Below, one piece after another: positions 5,858 through 12,059 of a stretch of DNA of 12,059 bases (within the stretch, counting starts at the first letter, position 1; every line of letters begins with the position of its first letter). Source of the DNA: JBBILG01 sp037445085 (lineage in GTDB: Bacteria; Pseudomonadota; Gammaproteobacteria; Burkholderiales; Methylophilaceae). The stretch spans positions 1 through 12,059 of the forward strand of contig JBBILG010000058.1 of assembly GCA_037445085.1 (NCBI GenBank). The letters run 5' to 3'. A program made the position numbers and the translations under genes. Below the pieces are notes generated by a model. The model did no database searches, was not told where the DNA came from, and saw nothing but the letters and a program-made list of their open reading frames with translations.

Positions 5858-6922
5858 TCAGGCGCTCACGATTTCGCGCAGCGCCGCCAGCAGGGCGTCG
5901 CACTGCGCGTCGGTACCGACGGTGATGCGCAGGTAGGGCGCGATGCGCGCAGGATCGCGGAAGTGACGCACGATGATGCTGCGTTCGCGCAGGCGGGCGG
6001 CCAGTTCGGCGCCGTCGCGGCATGCATGGCGGGCGAAGACGAAGTTGGCGGCGGATGGCAGCACGCGGAAATCCAGCCGCTCCAGGCCGGCCACCAGGCG
6101 TTCGCGGCTGGCGATGACCTTGTGCCGCGTCGCCTCGAAATGGTCGCGGTCTTGCATGGCCGCCACCGCGCCGGCCTGGGCGAAGCGGTCGAGCGGGTAG
6201 GAATTAAAACTGTCCTTGACGCGCACGAGCGCCTCGATCAGCTCCGGCTGGCCGAGGGCATAGCCCACGCGCAGGCCCGCCAGCGAGCGCGCCTTGGACA
6301 GGGTATGCACCACCAGCAGTTGCGGATGACGGCGCACCAGGCCAACCGCGGATTCTCCACCGAAATCGATGTAGGCCTCGTCCACCACCACCACGGACTC
6401 GGTGTTGGCCGCGAGCAGACGTTCGATCTCGCCCAGGGCCAGCAGGCGCCCGGTCGGCGCGTTGGGATTGGGGAAGATAATGCCGCCATTCGGCTGCCGG
6501 TAGTCGTCCACGCGGATCCGGAAATCCTCGGTGAGCGGCACGGCCTGATAGGAAATGCCATACAGGCCGCAGTACACCGGGTAGAAGCTGTAGGTGATGT
6601 CCGGGAACAGGATGGGCGCCTCGTGCTTGAGCAGGGCCTGGAAGGCATGTGCCAGCACCTCGTCGGAACCGTTGCCGACGAACACGTGGCCTGGTGTGAG
6701 GCCGTGGTATTCGGCGATGGCGGCGCGCAGGCGGCCGGAATCTGGATCCGGATAGAGGCGCAGGGCCTCGCCCACCTCCGCGCGCAGCGCGGCCAGCACC
6801 CTGGGGCTGGGACCGTAGGGGTTCTCGTTGGTGTTGAGTTTGACCAGGTTGGCGAGCCTGGGCTGTTCGCCCGGGACATACGGGGTCAGCCCATGGACGA
6901 CCTTGCTCCAGAACTTGCTCAA
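5858..6922 (-). CDS. hisC: Histidinol-phosphate aminotransferase HisC
   Basis: HisC is a PLP enzyme that transfers the amino group from glutamate to imidazole acetol phosphate, step 7. The 354-residue protein has the fold-type I aminotransferase landmarks: KLNTNENPYGPSP (28-40), VGNGSDEVL (82-90), IIFPNPNAPTG (148-158), VVVDEAYIDF (178-187) and the Schiff-base lysine 210 in TLSKARSLAGLRVGYA. The start is a TTG at 6922 giving MSKFWSKVVHGLTPYVPGEQP, the usual N-terminus. AGGGG lies 6 bases upstream, and no ATG or GTG fits better. The ribosome binding site touches the edge of the inserted element between hisD and hisC. The hisC stop is followed by a 170-base gap before hps. Confidence 0.96.
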   Translation of the reverse strand: MSKFWSKVVHGLTPYVPGEQPRLANLVKLNTNENPYGPSPRVLAALRAEVGEALRLYPDPDSGRLRAAIAEYHGLTPGHVFVGNGSDEVLAHAFQALLKHEAPILFPDITYSFYPVYCGLYGISYQAVPLTEDFRIRVDDYRQPNGGIIFPNPNAPTGRLLALGEIERLLAANTESVVVVDEAYIDFGGESAVGLVRRHPQLLVVHTLSKARSLAGLRVGYALGQPELIEALVRVKDSFNSYPLDRFAQAGAVAAMQDRDHFEATRHKVIASRERLVAGLERLDFRVLPSAANFVFARHACRDGAELAARLRERSIIVRHFRDPARIAPYLRITVGTDAQCDALLAALREIVSA

Positions 6923-6931
6923 AGTCAGCCC

Positions 6932-6953
6932 CTAGCCCGGATGTTTCACCGGA
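6932..6953 (+). repeat. Terminal inverted repeat of the hisD-hisC element, hisC side
   Basis: The plus strand begins CTAGCCCGGATGTTTCACC and then GGA. It matches the other end of the element (7160-7181, read on the minus strand) at 20 of 22 positions. The outer CTAG is palindromic and compatible with a duplicated TA or CTAG target. Confidence 0.85.
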
Positions 6954-7159
6954 TCACGGGATGATGGCGAGGCGATTGGCGAGCAGATTCGCACATCCCG
7001 CGCCGAGCCCATGGCCAGGCCTATGGGCGAGAAGCGGGAACGCCAAGATGCCGCCAAGTGTCCGCCAGCACCCGCGAAGGCCGGCAGTGCGAAATGGATA
7101 GGGGCCATGTTGCGTGTAGAGCCTTGATGCATGCGATGCTCGCTCAACTCCTGGGCTGG

Positions 7160-7181
7160 TCTGGTGAAATATCCGGGCTAG
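7160..7181 (-). repeat. Terminal inverted repeat of the hisD-hisC element, hisD side
   Basis: The minus strand reads CTAGCCCGGATATTTCACC then AGA, matching the opposite end at 20 of 22 positions. Its first four bases supply the hisD stop codon TAG (7180-7178). Confidence 0.85.
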
Positions 7182-8479
7182 TTCTTCAGTCGGTATTCCG
7201 CGGAACGGGCGTGCGCCTGCAGACCTTCGCCGCAAGCCAGGGTGGCGGCGATGCGGCCCAGGGTCTGGGCGCCGGCCTGTGACACCATGATCAGACTGGA
7301 GCGTTTCTGGAAGTCGTACACGCCCAGCGGCGAGGAGAAGCGGGCCGTGCGCGAGGTCGGCAGCACGTGGTTGGGGCCGGCGCAATAATCACCCAGCGAT
7401 TCGCAGGTCTGGCGGCCCATGAAAATGGCGCCGGCGTGCCGGATCTGGGCGGCCAGTGCCAGCGGGTCGGCCACGGAAAGCTCCAGGTGTTCCGGTGCGA
7501 CGGTGTTGGCGATCTCCGCTGCCTCGTCGAGGTCGCGCACCTTGATCAGCGCGCCGCGGTTGACGAGCGAGGCGCGGATGATGTCGGCGCGCGGCATCTC
7601 CTGGATCAGCCTGTCGATGCTGGCCTGCACGCGGTCGAGGAATTCGCCGTCCGGCGACAGCAGGATGGCCTGGGCCAGCTCGTCGTGCTCCGCCTGCGAG
7701 AACAGGTCCATGGCCACCCAGTCGGGATCGGTGTCACCGTCGCAAATCACCAGGATTTCCGACGGCCCCGCCACCATGTCGATGCCCACCACGCCGAACA
7801 CGCGGCGCTTGGCGGCGGCGACATAGGCGTTGCCGGGGCCGACGATCTTGTCCACCTGCGGCACGCTCCGGGTGCCGTAGGCCAAGGCACCCACCGCCTG
7901 TGCGCCGCCGATGCAGAACACGCGATCGACGCCGCACACCGCGGCGGCGGCCAGCACCAGCGGGTTCTTCTCGCCGCCCGGCGTCGGCACCACCATGATC
8001 AGTTCCCGCACACCGGCTACCTTGGCGGGAATGGCGTTCATCAGCACCGACGAGGGATAGGCCGCCTTGCCTCCCGGCACATAGAGGCCGACACGGTCCA
8101 GGGCGGTAACCTGCTGGCCCAGCATGGTGCCGTCCGGCTCGGTGTAGCGCCAGGAAGTCATCAACTGCCGCTCGTGGTAGGCGCGCACGCGCTCGGCCGC
8201 TGCCTTGAGGGCCTCGCGCTGCCCGGCGGGCAGGTTGAGCAGGGCCTCGGTGAGCCGCGCCTGCGGCAGTTCCAGATCGGATAGCTGCGCGGCATCGACG
8301 CGGTCGAAGCGCCGCGTGTACTCCAGCACCGCGGCATCGCCGCGCTTCTTCACGTCGGCCAGGATGTCGGCGACGACGGTGTCTATCCTGTCGTCCTGCG
8401 CCCCCTCGAAGGCCAGGAGATGCTCCAGTGAAGCCCGGAAGGTGGCATCGGTGGTGTCGTAGCGTCGTATCTTCAGCAT
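7178..8479 (-). CDS. hisD: Histidinol dehydrogenase HisD
   Basis: HisD is a zinc enzyme that oxidises histidinol to histidinal and then histidine with two NAD+ (steps 9 and 10). The 433-residue protein is full length. Seen in order are YVPGGKAAYPSSVLMNA (133-149), VGPGNAYVAAAKRRVFG (213-229), DMVAGPSEILV (234-244), the zinc ligands Gln262 and His265 in SQAEHDE, the catalytic Glu330-His331 in APEHLEL, Asp364 in LGDYCAGPNHVLPT, and His423 near the end. The ATG at 8479 follows hisG by 17 bases with AAAGAG upstream. The open frame continues far upstream, but only as an alternative frame through hisG. The stop codon TAG lies inside the end of the inserted element at 6932-7181. Confidence 0.97.
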   Translation of the reverse strand: MLKIRRYDTTDATFRASLEHLLAFEGAQDDRIDTVVADILADVKKRGDAAVLEYTRRFDRVDAAQLSDLELPQARLTEALLNLPAGQREALKAAAERVRAYHERQLMTSWRYTEPDGTMLGQQVTALDRVGLYVPGGKAAYPSSVLMNAIPAKVAGVRELIMVVPTPGGEKNPLVLAAAAVCGVDRVFCIGGAQAVGALAYGTRSVPQVDKIVGPGNAYVAAAKRRVFGVVGIDMVAGPSEILVICDGDTDPDWVAMDLFSQAEHDELAQAILLSPDGEFLDRVQASIDRLIQEMPRADIIRASLVNRGALIKVRDLDEAAEIANTVAPEHLELSVADPLALAAQIRHAGAIFMGRQTCESLGDYCAGPNHVLPTSRTARFSSPLGVYDFQKRSSLIMVSQAGAQTLGRIAATLACGEGLQAHARSAEYRLKN

Positions 8480-8496
8480 GATGCGCTCTTTCGCGT

Positions 8497-9147
8497 TCAG
8501 TCCCGCGCCGCCACGGCGCCGGCAAAGGAATCGATGATGGGCTCCAGCAGGCTGCGCTTCAGCTTGTGGGCCGCCTGGTTGACCACCAGGCGCGAACTGA
8601 TGGGCATGATGTCCTCCACTGCCACCAGGTTGTTGGCGCGCAGCGTGCCGCCGGTGCTGACCAGGTCCACGATGGCGTCGGCCAGGCCCACCAGCGGGGC
8701 CAGTTCCATGGAGCCGTACAGCTTGATGAGATCGACGTGCATGCCCTTTTCGGCAAAATGCTCGCGCGCGATCCCGACATATTTGGTGGCCACCCTGAGG
8801 CGGGCGCCGCGGCGCACCGAACCGGCGTAGTCGAAACCCTCGCGCACCGCCACCATCATGCGGCAACGCGCGATCCCGAGGTCCAGCGGCTGGTACAGGC
8901 CGGCGCCGCCGTGCTCGATGAGCACGTCGCGGCCGGCGATGCCGAAATCTGCGGCACCGTACTGCACGTAGGTCGGCACGTCGCTGGCGCGCACGATGAT
9001 GAGGCGCACGTCGTCACGGTTGGTGGCGATGATGAGCTTGCGCGAGGATTCCGGATCCTCCAGCGGCACGATGCCGGCCGCGGCCAGCAGCGGCATGGTT
9101 TCCTCGAAAATGCGGCCCTTGGACAGGGCGATGGTGATGGTGTTCAT
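8497..9147 (-). CDS. hisG: ATP phosphoribosyltransferase catalytic subunit HisG, short form
   Basis: HisG joins ATP and PRPP to give phosphoribosyl-ATP, the committed and feedback-controlled step 1. The 216-residue protein is the short form. It has ITIALSKGRIFEETMP (4-19), the PRPP-site signature region ELAPLVGLADAIVDLVSTGGTL (148-169) and a final helix, but lacks the roughly 80-residue C-terminal regulatory domain of long HisG. Short HisG proteins normally need HisZ, a histidyl-tRNA-synthetase-like partner, for activity and inhibition by histidine; no hisZ is in the window. The ATG at 9147 overlaps the murA stop as ATGA. The in-frame GTG two codons upstream is less likely. Confidence 0.96.
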   Translation of the reverse strand: MNTITIALSKGRIFEETMPLLAAAGIVPLEDPESSRKLIIATNRDDVRLIIVRASDVPTYVQYGAADFGIAGRDVLIEHGGAGLYQPLDLGIARCRMMVAVREGFDYAGSVRRGARLRVATKYVGIAREHFAEKGMHVDLIKLYGSMELAPLVGLADAIVDLVSTGGTLRANNLVAVEDIMPISSRLVVNQAAHKLKRSLLEPIIDSFAGAVAARD

Positions 9148-10409
9148 GAACACACCCGCCTGATGCCGGCGCCGAGCGCGGCAAGTTTTTCCTCGATGCG
9201 CTCGTAGCCGCGGTCAAGATGGTAGATGCGCTCCACGGTGGTCTCGCCCTCCGCCACCAGGCCGGCCAGCACCAGGCTGGCCGAAGCGCGCAGATCGGTG
9301 GCCATCACCGTGGCCCCCTCCAGCCTGGCTGCGCCGCGCACCACGGCGGTATTGCCGTCGATGGCGATGTCGGCGCCCAGCCGTTGCAGCTCCACCGCGT
9401 GCATGAAGCGGTTCTCGAAAATGGTCTCGCGGATCACCGCCGTGCCCTCCGCCACCGTATTGATGGCCATGAACTGCGCCTGCATGTCGGTGGGGAAGGC
9501 CGGGTACGGCGCGGTGCGGATCGACACCGCGCCGAGCCGCCGCGGCGCGCGCAGGGTGACGGCCTCGAAACGCGGCGATTTCTCGCTTCTGACCTCGCAG
9601 CCGGCATCCATCAGCTTGTCCACCACGGCGTCCAGGTAGCCCATGGAAGTGCCGGTGAGCCGCACCTCGCCCCCGCTGATGGCGGCCGCGCACAGATAGG
9701 TGCCGGTCTCGATGCGGTCGGGCATGATGCGGTGGGTCGCGCCGTGCAGCCTCGTCACGCCGCGAATGCGGATGACGTCGGTGCCGGCACCGCTGATCTG
9801 CGCGCCCATGGCGGACAGGCATTGCGCCAGATCGACAATTTCCGGCTCGCGCGCGGCATTCTCGATCACGGTGTCGCCCTCGGCCAGACAGGCTGCCATC
9901 ATCAGGTTCTCGGTGCCGGTCACCGTCACCAGGTCGGTGAACAGGCGCGCGCCCTTGAGTCTGGGCGCGCGGGCGTTGATGTAGCCGTGCTCCACCCGGA
10001 TGTCGCCGCCCATGGACTGCAATCCCCTGATGTGCTGGTCCACCGGGCGCGCGCCGATGGCGCAGCCGCCCGGCAGGCTGACGTGCGCCTCGCCGCAGCG
10101 CGCCAGCAGTGGCCCCAGCACCAGGATGGAGGCGCGCATGGTCTTGACCAGTTCGTAGGGCGCCGTCGGGTTGCCCAGGGCGGAGGCGTCCAGCGTGACC
10201 GTGTCACCCTCCTGCGCCACCTTCACCCCCATCTGCACCAGCAGCTTGAGCAGGGTGCGGATGTCGTGCAGCGACGGCACGTTGGTGAGCGTCACCGGCT
10301 CGCTGGTGAGCAGTGCGGCACACAGGATGGGCAGCGCGGCGTTCTTGGCGCCGGAGATGCCGACCTCGCCCCTGAGCGCCCGGCCGCCGGAGATGACCAG
10401 TTTATCCAA
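9144..10409 (-). CDS. murA: UDP-N-acetylglucosamine 1-carboxyvinyltransferase MurA
   Basis: MurA transfers enolpyruvate from PEP to UDP-GlcNAc, the first committed step of peptidoglycan synthesis, in the cytoplasm. I start it at the TTG at 10409, giving 421 residues beginning MDKLVISGGR. This numbering places the PEP-site pair at Lys22-Asn23 in SGAKNAALPILCA, exactly as in E. coli. The catalytic loop LPGGCAIGARPVDQH (112-126) has the usual Cys116, so the enzyme should be of the fosfomycin-sensitive type. Later motifs are DRIETGTYL, the PFPTD-like AFPTDMQAQFMA, and ENRFMH. An AAGGCGG ribosome binding site lies 7 bases upstream in the end of the glutaredoxin gene. An extended frame further upstream is only an overlap with that gene. 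murA next to bolA and hisG is a known proteobacterial order. Confidence 0.96.
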   Translation of the reverse strand: MDKLVISGGRALRGEVGISGAKNAALPILCAALLTSEPVTLTNVPSLHDIRTLLKLLVQMGVKVAQEGDTVTLDASALGNPTAPYELVKTMRASILVLGPLLARCGEAHVSLPGGCAIGARPVDQHIRGLQSMGGDIRVEHGYINARAPRLKGARLFTDLVTVTGTENLMMAACLAEGDTVIENAAREPEIVDLAQCLSAMGAQISGAGTDVIRIRGVTRLHGATHRIMPDRIETGTYLCAAAISGGEVRLTGTSMGYLDAVVDKLMDAGCEVRSEKSPRFEAVTLRAPRRLGAVSIRTAPYPAFPTDMQAQFMAINTVAEGTAVIRETIFENRFMHAVELQRLGADIAIDGNTAVVRGAARLEGATVMATDLRASASLVLAGLVAEGETTVERIYHLDRGYERIEEKLAALGAGIRRVCS

Positions 10410-10411
10410 AG

Positions 10412-10726
10412 TCAGGCCGCCTTTTGCAGCAGCGCCTGCAGTTCGCCGCTCTGGTACATCTCGCGCATGATGTCGGCACCGCCGACGAACTCGCCGTTGA
10501 CGTAGAGCTGCGGGATGGTGGGCCAGTTGGCATAGGCCTTGATGCCCTCGCGGATTTCCGCATCGGCCAGCACGTTCACCGCCAGATAGTCGTTGACGCC
10601 GCACGCCCCGAGAATCTGTGCCGCCACGCCGGAGAAACCGCATTGCGGAAACTGCGGCGTGCCCTTCATGTAGAGCACCACGGGGTGCTGCGTCACCTGC
10701 TGACGAATCCTTTCTTGTACGTCCAT
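10412..10726 (-). CDS. grxD: Monothiol CGFS glutaredoxin (Grx4/GrxD type)
   Basis: CGFS glutaredoxins bind glutathione-ligated [2Fe-2S] clusters and act in iron-sulfur cluster delivery and iron sensing. The 104-residue protein has the family's full set of motifs: the glutathione-contact lysine in MKGTPQFPQCGFS (Lys21, active-site CGFS 29-32), WPTIPQLYVNGEFVGG (68-83, cis-Pro72) and GADI (83-86). I chose the ATG at 10726 because GGAGG lies just upstream and the next start (10756) would overlap the bolA gene and add an unmatched leader. It sits between a bolA gene and murA. BolA and CGFS glutaredoxin proteins form heterodimers, so the two are likely partners. The gene ends 2 bases before the murA TTG. 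Confidence 0.95.
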   Translation of the reverse strand: MDVQERIRQQVTQHPVVLYMKGTPQFPQCGFSGVAAQILGACGVNDYLAVNVLADAEIREGIKAYANWPTIPQLYVNGEFVGGADIMREMYQSGELQALLQKAA

Positions 10727-10739
10727 GTTGCCTCCAGAT

Positions 10740-10988
10740 TCACGCCTTGCCGGCACGCGCCCACGCGCCCGGCGTATAGGTTTTCAGCGACAGCGCGTGG
10801 ATTTCCCCGTGCATGCGCTCGCCCAGCGCCCGATAGACCATCTGGTGCTGTTGCACCAGACGCTTGCCCTCGAACGCCGCGCTCACCACCGCCGCCTCGA
10901 AGTGCTGGCCATCCTCGCCCAGCACTTCCACATGCTCGCAGGGCAAGCCCTGCATGATGCATTCCCGTACCTGCCGTGCGCTCAGCAT
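10740..10988 (-). CDS. ibaG: BolA family protein, IbaG-like
   Basis: BolA proteins pair with CGFS glutaredoxins through a bridging [2Fe-2S] cluster; IbaG is the acid-stress-linked member encoded next to murA in many proteobacteria. The 82-residue protein has the compact alpha-beta layout. Candidate cluster ligands are the loop histidine in EDGQHFEA (His29) and the conserved histidine of the motif HALSLKTYTPGAWA (His64). The LVQQHQMVYRALGERM helix corresponds to the usual RLVxxHxxVYxxL segment. The ATG is 1 base after the permease stop, and the glutaredoxin gene starts 13 bases after its end. The assignment to IbaG rather than BolA proper rests on length, ending and neighbours. Confidence 0.9.
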   Translation of the reverse strand: MLSARQVRECIMQGLPCEHVEVLGEDGQHFEAAVVSAAFEGKRLVQQHQMVYRALGERMHGEIHALSLKTYTPGAWARAGKA

Positions 10989-10989
10989 G

Positions 10990-11745
10990 CTACCCCCGCA
11001 ATTTATAGCCGATCTTCAGCAGCCGCAAGGTGAACGCCGAAAGCAGCAGGAAGCTCACCGTGACCACGCTCAGGCTGACGGCGGGCGCGATGTCGCCGAC
11101 GCCGAAGAATCCGTAGCGGAAGCCGTCGATCATGTAGAAAAACGGATTGAGGTGGGACACGCGCTGCCAGAACGGCGGCAGCGAGTGGATGGAATAGAAT
11201 ACGCCGGAGAGGAAGGACAGCGGCATGATGATGAAATTCTGGAACGCCGCCATCTGGTCGAACTTCTCCGCCCAGATGCCGGCGATGATGCCCAGCGCGC
11301 CGAGCAGGCCGCCGCCGAGGATGGCGAAGGCGAGGATGAGCAGCGGGTGCGCCACCGGCAGCTCCACGAACGACAGCGCCACCAACCACACGCACAGGCC
11401 GACCGCCAGGCCGCGGATGACGGCGGCGGCGAGGAAGGCGAGGAAGAACTGCCAGTAGGACAAGGGAGTGAGCAACAGGAACACGATGTTGCCCATCACC
11501 TTGGACTGGATCAGGCTGGAGGAACTGTTGGCGAAACTGTTCTGCAGCAGCGACATCATCATCAGCCCGGGCACGAGGAAGGCGGTGTAGCCCACGCCCG
11601 GATACACCTGCACGTGCGCTTCCAGCACGTGCGAGAAGATCAGCAGATAGAGCAGCGCCGTGATGACCGGCGCTGCCACGGTCTGGAAACTCACTTTCCA
11701 GAAGCGCAGGAGCTCTTTCCTGAACAGTGTCCACATGCCCGTCAT
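10990..11745 (-). CDS. ABC-2 type transporter permease (YadH-like)
   Basis: This is the membrane half of a two-gene ABC exporter; the substrate is unknown. The 251-residue protein has about six predicted membrane segments (roughly 20-40, 53-73, 98-122, 134-158, 168-186 and 221-242). It has the ABC-2 signature stretch FxxxPLSFLSGVFYSIHSLPPFWQ (within 171-194) followed by SHLNPFFYMIDGFRYGFFG (197-215), closely resembling E. coli YadH as I recall it. The first ATG (11745) overlaps the ATPase stop as ATGA; an ATG three codons later is also possible. It forms an exporter with the ATPase encoded just upstream. This pair precedes bolA-murA in several proteobacterial genomes. Confidence 0.92.
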   Translation of the reverse strand: MTGMWTLFRKELLRFWKVSFQTVAAPVITALLYLLIFSHVLEAHVQVYPGVGYTAFLVPGLMMMSLLQNSFANSSSSLIQSKVMGNIVFLLLTPLSYWQFFLAFLAAAVIRGLAVGLCVWLVALSFVELPVAHPLLILAFAILGGGLLGALGIIAGIWAEKFDQMAAFQNFIIMPLSFLSGVFYSIHSLPPFWQRVSHLNPFFYMIDGFRYGFFGVGDIAPAVSLSVVTVSFLLLSAFTLRLLKIGYKLRG

Positions 11746-12059
11746 TGGCGCACGATCTCCACGAACACGTCCTCGAGGTCGGCAGCGGTGAGCTGCATGT
11801 CCTCGATGCGCAGCCCGGCGGCACGCAGTTCGGCCAGCACGCCTTCGAGCTGCGACACTTCGTTGAGCGCCAGCGTGCAGACGCCGGACTCGTGGCTGCG
11901 CAGCATGGGCCGCAGGCGGTCCGGCAGGCGGTCCGGCGCCAGCCTGAGGCTGAGATTCTTGCCGGGAAAGCGCCGCAGCAGGTTGTGCGTGCTATCCAGC
12001 GCGACGATCCTGCCCTGCTTGAGCATGGCGATGCGCGAGCACAGGGTTTCCGCCTCTTC
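11742..12059 (-). CDS. ABC transporter ATP-binding protein, C-terminal part (YadG-like; cut by window edge)
   Basis: The last 105 residues of an ABC ATPase are visible. The fragment opens with EEAETLCSRIAMLKQGRIVA, the stretch just after the H-loop in drug/polysaccharide-exporter ATPases (the motif usually reads THYLEEAE). A non-conserved C-terminal region of about 80 residues follows, ending DLEDVFVEIVRQ, typical of the CcmA/YadG-type family. Walker A, the signature motif and Walker B lie beyond the right edge. An ATG at 12026 is internal and not the true start. The stop overlaps the permease start, so the two are translated together. Confidence 0.9.
   Translation of the reverse strand, partial: EEAETLCSRIAMLKQGRIVALDSTHNLLRRFPGKNLSLRLAPDRLPDRLRPMLRSHESGVCTLALNEVSQLEGVLAELRAAGLRIEDMQLTAADLEDVFVEIVRQ

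Larger units (their letters stand above)
6932..7181. mobile_element. MITE-like non-autonomous element inserted at the hisD stop codon
   Basis: This is a 250-base segment bounded by 22-bp inverted repeats (20 of 22 identical) and carrying no transposase. Inside are secondary structures: CGGGATG (6957-6963) with CATCCCG (6994-7000), GCCCAT (7007-7012) with ATGGGC (7023-7028), and a tandem GGCGAGNNGATT at 6966-6989. Both ends carry CTAG, which fits IS630/Tc1-mariner-type elements that insert at CTAG and duplicate TA. The palindromic ends make this suggestive only. Removing one CTAG and the interior rebuilds a tight junction: hisD AAC TAG, then GGGCTGACT, then the hisC TTG. The hisD stop therefore lies in the element's end. 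A 71-codon open frame inside (7147-6932) is not a recognisable protein. Confidence 0.8.

Noticed and set aside
5828..6964. Long plus-strand open frame of 378 codons opposite hisC
   Set aside because: It is antisense to a fully recognisable hisC, shows no family motifs, and is the usual by-product of GC-rich codon use. The same applies to long plus-strand frames opposite hisD (7367-8284) and murA (9219-10505).
6932..7147. 71-codon open frame inside the hisD-hisC element, considered as a transposase remnant
   Set aside because: No DDE or HTH motif or recognisable family is visible, and the frame ends in the terminal repeat itself. It is more likely non-coding interior of a MITE.
8480..8866. 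Apparent N-terminal extension of HisD (possible fusion)
   Set aside because: The extra stretch is an alternative frame through hisG. HisD starts at the ATG at 8479, with a ribosome binding site and family-length product.
10410..10643. Apparent N-terminal extension of MurA
   Set aside because: It is an out-of-frame reading of the glutaredoxin gene; MurA family numbering fits the TTG at 10409.
1..12059. CRISPR arrays, tRNA or rRNA genes, phage or defence genes
   Set aside because: No regularly spaced repeats, cloverleaf-like segments or relevant protein families were seen; apart from the hisD-hisC element the window is core metabolism, cell-wall, export and iron-sulfur genes.

Overview
This is a GC-rich (roughly 60-65% by eye) bacterial chromosome segment. 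Every convincing gene is on the minus strand, so it is read from the right edge to the left. Separate hisE and hisI, a monofunctional hisB, a short-form hisG, and the order murA-hisGDC...hisBHAFIE-HIT-tatABC preceded by an ABC-2 exporter and a bolA gene point to a beta- or gammaproteobacterium. A 3-hexulose-6-phosphate synthase (HPS) gene inside the his cluster suggests ribulose-monophosphate (RuMP) formaldehyde metabolism, so a methylotroph or methanotroph is likely. The sequence alone does not settle which class or genus.

Layout in transcription order. (1) 12059-10990: the 3' end of an ABC ATPase and its ABC-2 permease (YadG/YadH-like). (2) 10988-10412: an IbaG-type BolA protein and a CGFS monothiol glutaredoxin, a probable iron-sulfur partner pair. 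(3) 10409-9144: murA, first committed step of peptidoglycan synthesis. (4) 9147-5858: hisG, hisD, hisC, interrupted between hisD and hisC by a 250-bp non-coding element with 22-bp terminal inverted repeats. (5) 5687-4989: HPS, with its own apparent promoter. (6) 4846-1248: hisB, hisH, hisA, hisF, hisI, hisE. (7) 1196-861: a HIT-family (HinT-like) protein. (8) 852-1: tatA, tatB and the start of tatC (cut by the window edge).

Together the his genes cover PRPP to histidine, except for the histidinol-phosphate phosphatase and the HisZ regulatory subunit that a short HisG normally needs. Both must lie elsewhere. Junctions are mostly tight (ATGA or GTGA overlaps, gaps of a few bases). The exceptions are informative. 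They are the hisD-hisC gap, created by the mobile element; the gaps on both sides of hps, with a promoter before it and nested inverted repeats after it; and an 81-base hisA-hisF gap with a small hairpin.

The points most worth a second look are the MITE-like element inserted exactly at the hisD stop codon, the HPS gene spliced into the his cluster, and the cationic amphipathic tail on that HPS, which looks like a membrane- or partner-docking helix. I saw no CRISPR array, tRNA, rRNA or intact transposase gene. No stretch longer than 300 bases lacks a gene; the longest is the 255-base hisD-hisC gap.
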